NCBI RefSeq assembly: GCF_000702425.1
Contig: NZ_JNIE01000003.1
Location: 124,650-188,649 of the forward strand
DNA from: Thermocrinis jamiesonii
Lineage (GTDB): Bacteria > Aquificota > Aquificia > Aquificales > Aquificaceae
Direction of reading: 5' to 3'
DNA length: 64,000 nucleotides
Positions 59,319 through 64,000 of the stretch are shown piece by piece (positions within the stretch are counted from its first letter, which is position 1; every line of letters begins with the position of its first letter). The notes beneath the pieces were generated by a model. That model saw only the letters and a list, made by a program, of their open reading frames with translations, had not been told where the DNA came from and made no database searches. The translations under genes and the position numbers were made by a program.

Positions 59319-61534
59319 TATGGAACCTCCTTCACCTTAGGTGTTTCCTGCAAAAACTCTGGATCCACTATACCCTCTAATTCGTCCTGCTGATCTTTTT
59401 CCTTCTGGATTTCTGGACTACACACACTTTCTGTGCCACTGACGAAGGCCATGGGGGTAGGACACTCCACAAAAACTACCCCTTCTGGTATTGGGAAATC
59501 CTCCTGTGGATACATGTAAGCTGCAAGGGACATAAAGTCAATCCAGATAGGAAGGGCAACCTTTGAGCCAGCCATTCCTTTCCCCATACTTCTTTTCAAG
59601 TCAAACCCAACCCAAACACCTGCCACTATGTGTGGAGTAAAGCCCACAAACCATGCGTCCATATAATCGTTGGTGGTTCCGGTTTTGCCTGCTACGTATC
59701 TTTGAATGGAAGAAGCAGAAACACCAGTTCCTTCCAAAACCACAGCCCTTAGCATATCCACAAGCACCCTCGTTTCTTGAGGTGGAAGCACCTGCTCACA
59801 CTGGGGACCGTTTTCCTCCAACACCCTCCCATCCAAAGAAATGATCCTTACCACAAAGTAGGGTTTGCATCTAACACCTAAGTTGGCAAAGGCTTGATAG
59901 GCGGAGGTGAGCTCTAAGGGCGTAACCTCTATGCTTCCAAGGGCCATTGAGTAGTAAGGTTTTAGTTCCAGTCCAAGACTTCTTCCAACCTCCATAGGAA
60001 GGTCAAAGCCTATTTCTGCCAAAAGATTCACCGTAGCGGTGTTTATACTCTTAGCCAACGCAGTTCTTAAGGAAACTGGCCCGTAGTCTATTCCCTCGTA
60101 GTTTTTGGGTGTCCAGTCCTTTCCAGTGGATGGATCGTAAAAACTTTTGGGGCTTGCGTCCACTATGCTCACCTGAGTGTATCCTTTCATCAAAGCAGAT
60201 AGGTATATAATTGGCTTTATGGCAGATCCAGGTTGTCTTTTGGCGTAAACCGCCCTATTGAAGGGACTTCTCATGTAAGAATATCCACCTACCATTGCCC
60301 TAATAGCACCGGTTTTTGCATCAAGAGCTACCAAGGCACCCTGAAGGTCTGGCAACACCTCCCACTTGAGCTTGCCCTTTACCCTGTAAAATCGGACAAA
60401 TACGTAATCGCCCTTTTCAAACGTAAGCTCTCCTTTCTCTGCTCTGAATTCCTCTTGACCGATCTCTACAACATACTCGTCCCCTAAGACGTTCTTGATC
60501 TTTCCTATAAGAACCTTTCCTGGTCTTATATCAACCTTTTGCTCTTTATACATCCTCTCCGCTTCGTAGTAATCCGAGGGAAGGGATGGAATTCCGTTTG
60601 CCTTTGCAACACGGAAAATGCCTCTTTCCAAAACCCTTCTTGCATGCTCCTGCAGGTCTTTGTCTATGGTTGTATAGATGGCATATCCCCCTGCAAGGAT
60701 AACTTCACCGTATTTCTCCACCACGTATTCTTTTACATAGTCCAAGAAGTAATCCATGCCATAATATCTGTTTTCTAATCTTAGCTTTATGGGTTTTTGA
60801 CTGTATGCCTGAAATTCTTCCTGAGTTATGTATCCATCTTCTAACATTCTTGAAAGCACATAGTTTCTTCTTTCTAAGATCCTTTCGGGATTTCTAAAGG
60901 GATTGTATTTTGTGGGAGCCTTTGGGAGACTTGCAAGGACCGCCGCCTCATCCACCGTCAGCTCTTTTACTGACTTACCAAAGTATATCTTTGATGCTGC
61001 TTCCACACCGTAAGCACCCTGTCCAAGGTAGATGTAATTTAAATAAAGTTCCAGTATCTGATCCTTTGAAAACTCCCTTTCTATCTTTATAGCCAGCAAA
61101 GCTTCCTTTATCTTTCTTGAAAGGCTTTTTTCGGGAGTTAAGAACAGGTTCCTTGCCAGCTGTTGGGTTATGGTGGATGCTCCTTGCTTGATGTCTCCGC
61201 TGAGGATGTTTGTTATAAGAGCCCTGAGTATAGCTATGGGGTCTATGCCAAAATGCTTGTAAAAGTTTTTGTCTTCTGCGGATATAAAGGCGTGCCTGAC
61301 GTGCGATGGTATGTATTTTAGCTCAACGTAATACCTCCTTTGAATGCCAATGTCTCCAAAAGGTCTTCCTTTGTGATCGTAAATAACTGTAGCTTGCGGT
61401 GGTTTCCAGTTCTTGAGAGCTTCGGGCGAAGGAAGACTGAAGTAGATTAAAAGGACAAAAACTGTTGAAAGCAAGAAAGATGCCCCCAAAACTACCACCA
61501 AAAGTAAAAATAGCTTATAAGCAACTTTCCGCAT
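59318..61534 (-). CDS. mrcA: Class A penicillin-binding protein 1A
   Basis: A bifunctional peptidoglycan glycosyltransferase/transpeptidase of 738 residues with one N-terminal membrane helix (about 10-35). The GT51 domain contains ISAEDKNFYKHFGID and QGASTITQQLARNLFL. The transpeptidase has the S-x-x-K in PGSAIKPIIYLS, S-x-N in AKSINTATVNLL, and KTG in AGKTGTTNDYMDAW. A beta domain lies between. The ATG at 61534 gives MRKVAYKLFLLL; an in-frame TTG at 61546 is less likely. The C-terminus has a Glu/Lys-rich tail. Confidence 0.94.
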   Translation of the reverse strand: MRKVAYKLFLLLVVVLGASFLLSTVFVLLIYFSLPSPEALKNWKPPQATVIYDHKGRPFGDIGIQRRYYVELKYIPSHVRHAFISAEDKNFYKHFGIDPIAILRALITNILSGDIKQGASTITQQLARNLFLTPEKSLSRKIKEALLAIKIEREFSKDQILELYLNYIYLGQGAYGVEAASKIYFGKSVKELTVDEAAVLASLPKAPTKYNPFRNPERILERRNYVLSRMLEDGYITQEEFQAYSQKPIKLRLENRYYGMDYFLDYVKEYVVEKYGEVILAGGYAIYTTIDKDLQEHARRVLERGIFRVAKANGIPSLPSDYYEAERMYKEQKVDIRPGKVLIGKIKNVLGDEYVVEIGQEEFRAEKGELTFEKGDYVFVRFYRVKGKLKWEVLPDLQGALVALDAKTGAIRAMVGGYSYMRSPFNRAVYAKRQPGSAIKPIIYLSALMKGYTQVSIVDASPKSFYDPSTGKDWTPKNYEGIDYGPVSLRTALAKSINTATVNLLAEIGFDLPMEVGRSLGLELKPYYSMALGSIEVTPLELTSAYQAFANLGVRCKPYFVVRIISLDGRVLEENGPQCEQVLPPQETRVLVDMLRAVVLEGTGVSASSIQRYVAGKTGTTNDYMDAWFVGFTPHIVAGVWVGFDLKRSMGKGMAGSKVALPIWIDFMSLAAYMYPQEDFPIPEGVVFVECPTPMAFVSGTESVCSPEIQKEKDQQDELEGIVDPEFLQETPKVKEVP

Positions 61535-61658
61535 AGCTTTATCCAATTATTCATCTTTACGTCCCCAAAAGAAAGCTTCTACTTGGCTAAAGGATAATTT
61601 AAACTGTATTATTCCAAACACAGTGTGTTATATTATAATTGGAAGGCTAAGCGAATGG

Positions 61659-62402
61659 TTATGCGTCCGTAAGGCTTTTTGGAAGGAAAACCTTTTCAAG
61701 AGTTAATCCCTTTGCTTTGGCGGTGTAAGGACACCTTTTACCGTTTAGGAATTCCTTAATATCGCTGATGGTTAGCTTACCCATACCTAAGTAAATTAAA
61801 CATCCCGCTATGCGCCTTACCATGTATCTCAAAAACCTCCTTGCCCTTACCCTTATCTCTATTATTCCATCTACTTCTTCCACACTACATTCCTCAAGCT
61901 CCACAAAGGGGTTGTCCTCCTCTTCTAACTTGGCAAAGCCTAAAAAGTTGTGATTTCCAAGAAAAAGCTCCGCACCTTTCTTCATGATTTCTTTGTTCAA
62001 ATTATAGGGGATGCGCCACAGAAAAGGTTCCAAAAAAGGGTCCCTCGTATGGGAAGGAAAAACCCGATAAACATAAAGCTTACCGGATACGGAATACCTA
62101 GCGTTAAAGCTAAGGTCTTCAAACCACACCTTTTTTACACCTACGTCTTCAGGTAGCACCGCATTAAGAGCTTTCAAAAGATTTTCTAAGGGAAAGGTCT
62201 TGGAGCTTTTGAAGTTGGCTATGTATTCCTTTGCATGAACCCCTGCATCCGTCCTACAGCAACCTATTAGCTTTATTTTTTCTCCAAAGAGTGTGCCCAA
62301 AGCATCACTCAAAACTCCCTGCACAGTCCTCAGATTTGGTTGCACTTGCCAACCGTGAAAATTTGTCCCTACGAAAGAAAGCATCAGACAGTAGTTGTGC
62401 AT
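61659..62402 (-). CDS. truA: tRNA pseudouridine(38-40) synthase TruA
   Basis: Converts uridines 38-40 of tRNA anticodon stems to pseudouridine. The catalytic aspartate is in CCRTDAGVHAKEY. GWQVQPNLRTVQGVLSDAL is the conserved N-terminal element, and RRFLRYMVRRIAGCLIYLG lies near the end. The length is 247 residues. An ATG at 62402 (7 bp from TATTAT) is more likely than the TTG at 62405. It is separated from PBP1A by 124 bp with no gene. Confidence 0.95.
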   Translation of the reverse strand: MHNYCLMLSFVGTNFHGWQVQPNLRTVQGVLSDALGTLFGEKIKLIGCCRTDAGVHAKEYIANFKSSKTFPLENLLKALNAVLPEDVGVKKVWFEDLSFNARYSVSGKLYVYRVFPSHTRDPFLEPFLWRIPYNLNKEIMKKGAELFLGNHNFLGFAKLEEEDNPFVELEECSVEEVDGIIEIRVRARRFLRYMVRRIAGCLIYLGMGKLTISDIKEFLNGKRCPYTAKAKGLTLEKVFLPKSLTDA

Positions 62403-62409
62403 CAAAAAT

Positions 62410-62415
62410 ATAATA
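62410..62415 (-). promoter_or_regulatory. -10 box before truA
   Basis: Minus-strand TATTAT (plus ATAATA) lies 7 bp upstream of the truA ATG without a Shine-Dalgarno, again a leaderless layout. Confidence 0.4.
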
Positions 62416-62554
62416 AAAAACTACACACGCAAAACTCTATCTTATCCTTCCTACCTTCTCAACGCATTCTTTCATTACCACCTTTGTTAGGGTTTAGGGA
62501 TATTAAAAATCCTTGCTCTCCAAAGGGCTTTCTAATAAGACAACTCAACGCTTT

Positions 62555-62563
62555 TGATATAAT
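62555..62563 (+). promoter_or_regulatory. Extended -10 promoter of the MlaF-like gene
   Basis: TGATATAAT (extended TGn form, TG at 62555-62556) is 22 bp before ATG 62586, and AGAGGA serves as Shine-Dalgarno. The rest of the 180-bp gap between truA and this gene shows nothing I can name. Confidence 0.5.
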
Positions 62564-62585
62564 TTAACACAGCTCAGAGGAAGAA

Positions 62586-63353
62586 ATGTCCTTTGTCATA
62601 GAGATTAACAACCTAAACCTAATTATAAACGGAAGGCAAATACTAAAGGACGTTAGTTTTCAGGTTAAAGAAGGGGAAATATTTACCATACTTGGGGGGA
62701 GTGGAAGCGGTAAAACCACCATTACAAAGTGCATAGTTGGTTTGCAAAAGCCTACCAGTGGTCAAATTAAGGTTTTTGGAAATGACCTATCAAAACTAAG
62801 CCCTATACAGCTGAACGAACTCAGAAAAAGTATTGGATATGTTTTTCAAAGTGCTGCCCTCTTTGATAGTCTTAAGGTTTGGGAAAATGTAGTTTTTTAC
62901 TATCTTGAACATTCACGGATGAAAGAGGAAGAGCTAAAAACAATAGCGCTAAGGTATCTAAAAATGGTAGGCTTGGGAGAGGAAACCTTAGAACTTTATC
63001 CTGCAGAGCTCTCCGGTGGGATGAGAAAGAGGGTGGGAATAGCTCGTGCCATAGCGACAGAACCCAAACTTATCATCTACGATGAACCTACTTCTGGCTT
63101 AGACCCCATAACCAGCAGATTGATAGATGATCTTATTCAGGAACTTAGGGACAAAACGTCCTCCACCGCTTTAGTGGTTTCCCACGACATGGTTTCCGCT
63201 TTTAACATATCGGATAGGATAATGATAATCAAAGATGGGCAAGTGGTATTTATAGGCACACCCCGTGAAGTTCTGACGCACGAAGATGAATTTGTTAGAG
63301 AGTTCTTAAAAAGTGGCTTTGGCCAACTTCAAGTAACAAGCAAAGGATCATAA
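62586..63353 (+). CDS. mlaF: MlaF/Ttg2A-type ABC transporter ATPase
   Basis: A 255-residue ABC ATPase. Walker A is LGGSGSGKTTITKCI, Q-loop VFQSAALFDSLKVWENV, signature LSGGMRKRVGIARAIA, Walker B LIIYDEPTSGLDP and H-loop VVSHDM. The LSGGMRKRV signature and SAALFDSLKVWENV stretch fit MlaF, which drives phospholipid transport between the membranes. The permease MlaE and binding protein MlaD should follow but the opposite-strand gene begins instead, so the other Mla parts must be elsewhere. The 3' end overlaps the opposing cyclopropane synthase-like gene by 25 bp. Confidence 0.9.
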   Translation: MSFVIEINNLNLIINGRQILKDVSFQVKEGEIFTILGGSGSGKTTITKCIVGLQKPTSGQIKVFGNDLSKLSPIQLNELRKSIGYVFQSAALFDSLKVWENVVFYYLEHSRMKEEELKTIALRYLKMVGLGEETLELYPAELSGGMRKRVGIARAIATEPKLIIYDEPTSGLDPITSRLIDDLIQELRDKTSSTALVVSHDMVSAFNISDRIMIIKDGQVVFIGTPREVLTHEDEFVREFLKSGFGQLQVTSKGS

Positions 63354-64000
63354 AAAACCCGTCTCATCACAGGATAATCGTTTATTACACCTTTTGAAAA
63401 CAGAAACTGAAACAGGTGATTGCTACCAATATAAAAGGAAACCGCAGAGGCGGTCAAATACAGCTCCCACATCCTATAAAAATCCTTCCCGTATTTTTCT
63501 ATAACGTAGTCGCTTACCCTGTAAAACCTTCTTAACCACTCCTTCAAAGTAAAGTAGTAGTGTATCCTCCAGTTGTCCAAGTCTATGAGATTGAAATCTA
63601 AACCTTTTGTAGCTCTCAATACCTCTTCTATTGAAGGCAAATACCCTCCGGGAAAGATATACTTCCTTATCCACCTGCTCTGAGTAGAAGGATGCACCTT
63701 ACCTATTGTATGAAGTAAAAATAGCCCACCTTCCTCTAAAATACTTGAAACCACTTCAAAGAACTTTCTGTGCCTTCCTTTCCCTACGTGTTCAAACATG
63801 CCCACCGATACAATCTTGTTAAACTTTAGCCCTAACTTTGGCAAATCTTCGTAATGAAGGAGGAATACTTTAACTTTTTGCTCCAAGTTATATTCCTTTA
63901 TCTTCTTTTTCACATAATCGTACTGCTGCTTAGAAACAGTTATCCCTACTGTATCTACATCATACAGCCTTGCAGCTTCAAGGATGATAGATCCCCATCC
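63329..64000 (-). CDS. cfa: Cyclopropane-fatty-acyl-phospholipid synthase-like methyltransferase (N-terminus outside the window)
   Basis: A SAM-dependent methyltransferase whose N-terminal part lies beyond the right edge; the frame is open from 64000. The visible part begins GWGSIILEAARLYDVDTVG, the SAM-binding G-x-G loop region, and continues with ITVSKQQYDYVKKK, VSVGMFEHVGKGRHRKFFEV (the CFA family E-H motif) and a bicarbonate-site-like YFTLKEWLRRF region. It may make cyclopropane fatty acids, but some related Cfa-like proteins act differently. Overlaps mlaF by 25 bp. Confidence 0.88.
   Translation of the reverse strand, partial: GWGSIILEAARLYDVDTVGITVSKQQYDYVKKKIKEYNLEQKVKVFLLHYEDLPKLGLKFNKIVSVGMFEHVGKGRHRKFFEVVSSILEEGGLFLLHTIGKVHPSTQSRWIRKYIFPGGYLPSIEEVLRATKGLDFNLIDLDNWRIHYYFTLKEWLRRFYRVSDYVIEKYGKDFYRMWELYLTASAVSFYIGSNHLFQFLFSKGVINDYPVMRRVFYDPLLVT

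Noticed and set aside
62586-63353. Missing ZnuC ATPase of the metal island
   Set aside because: The LSGGMRKRV signature and Q-loop region mark it as MlaF-type, and it is 12 kb away on the other strand.

Overview
This 64-kb window looks like ordinary chromosome from a thermophilic, chemolithoautotrophic bacterium of the Aquificae (Hydrogenobacter/Thermocrinis-like). This placement is an inference. It rests on A+T-leaning, AGA/AGG- and ATA-rich coding; aconitase, malate dehydrogenase and PEP synthase in one gene run, as expected of a reverse-TCA/gluconeogenic autotroph; archaeal-type phosphoglycerate mutase (apgM); a bifunctional phosphoglucose/phosphomannose isomerase; a futalosine-route menaquinone enzyme (mqnD); bioW; and extreme compaction. 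About 67 protein genes and one tRNA gene can be supported. No intact insertion sequence, prophage, CRISPR array or rRNA operon is visible.

Layout. 1-95: start of a glycosyltransferase leaving the window. 127-3802 (+): epmA, an eRF1-like (baeRF) protein, a NYN-domain nuclease-like protein and ribF, a candidate translation/RNA-quality cluster. 3759-10980 (-): small ORFan, GlcF-like Fe-S protein, an M16 peptidase pair (one active, one degenerate), YbgC-like thioesterase, GspE/PilB ATPase, panB, a small helical protein. 11111-18641 (+): MTH1187-type thiamine-binding protein, Lon-like protease, fabD, gatA, tsaB, then a PilZ protein and a LolC/E permease. 18627-22006: miaB, tadA, glmU and tRNA-Lys(TTT). 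22064-25320 (+): MglA-like GTPase, PATAN-like protein, apgM. 25294-31424: sodium/solute symporter, mnmG, a zinc-ribbon protein with a YkuK-like RNase H-fold protein, a lone fliN, acyP, and a LysM/NlpD-like envelope protein. 31425-43532 (-): an 11-gene run reading acn, mdh, TPR protein, glyS, ppsA, pilM, pilN, pilO, small exported protein, rimO, rusA. 43622-45950 (+): argH, LapA-like protein, bioW. 45942-52116 (-): a metal (probably zinc) acquisition island. 52231-62402: ffh, a LysR regulator with a HAD phosphatase, trm112-like, ompH/skp, mqnD, an 82-codon ORF that may be a transposase remnant, PGI/PMI, a helical protein, a TOPRIM protein, gamma carbonic anhydrase, PBP1A, truA. 62586-64000: MlaF-type ABC ATPase and a cyclopropane synthase running off the edge.

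Most unusual points. (1) The metal island encodes a Tat-exported beta-propeller with a histidine at the same place in six of seven blades, a COG0523 GTPase, a tiny His-rich exported peptide, a DsrE-like mini-protein, a His-loop outer-membrane barrel, a ZnuA-like binding protein and a ZnuB-like permease, but no ABC ATPase. (2) The epmA-baeRF-NYN cluster suggests an undescribed ribosome-rescue or RNA-decay function. (3) Every one of the nine convergent junctions overlaps or abuts, including glmU running into tRNA-Lys. (4) Many promoters place a -10 box (often TGnTATAAT) only 6-12 bp from the start codon, implying leaderless or near-leaderless mRNAs; two gene pairs share 18-20 bp bidirectional versions.
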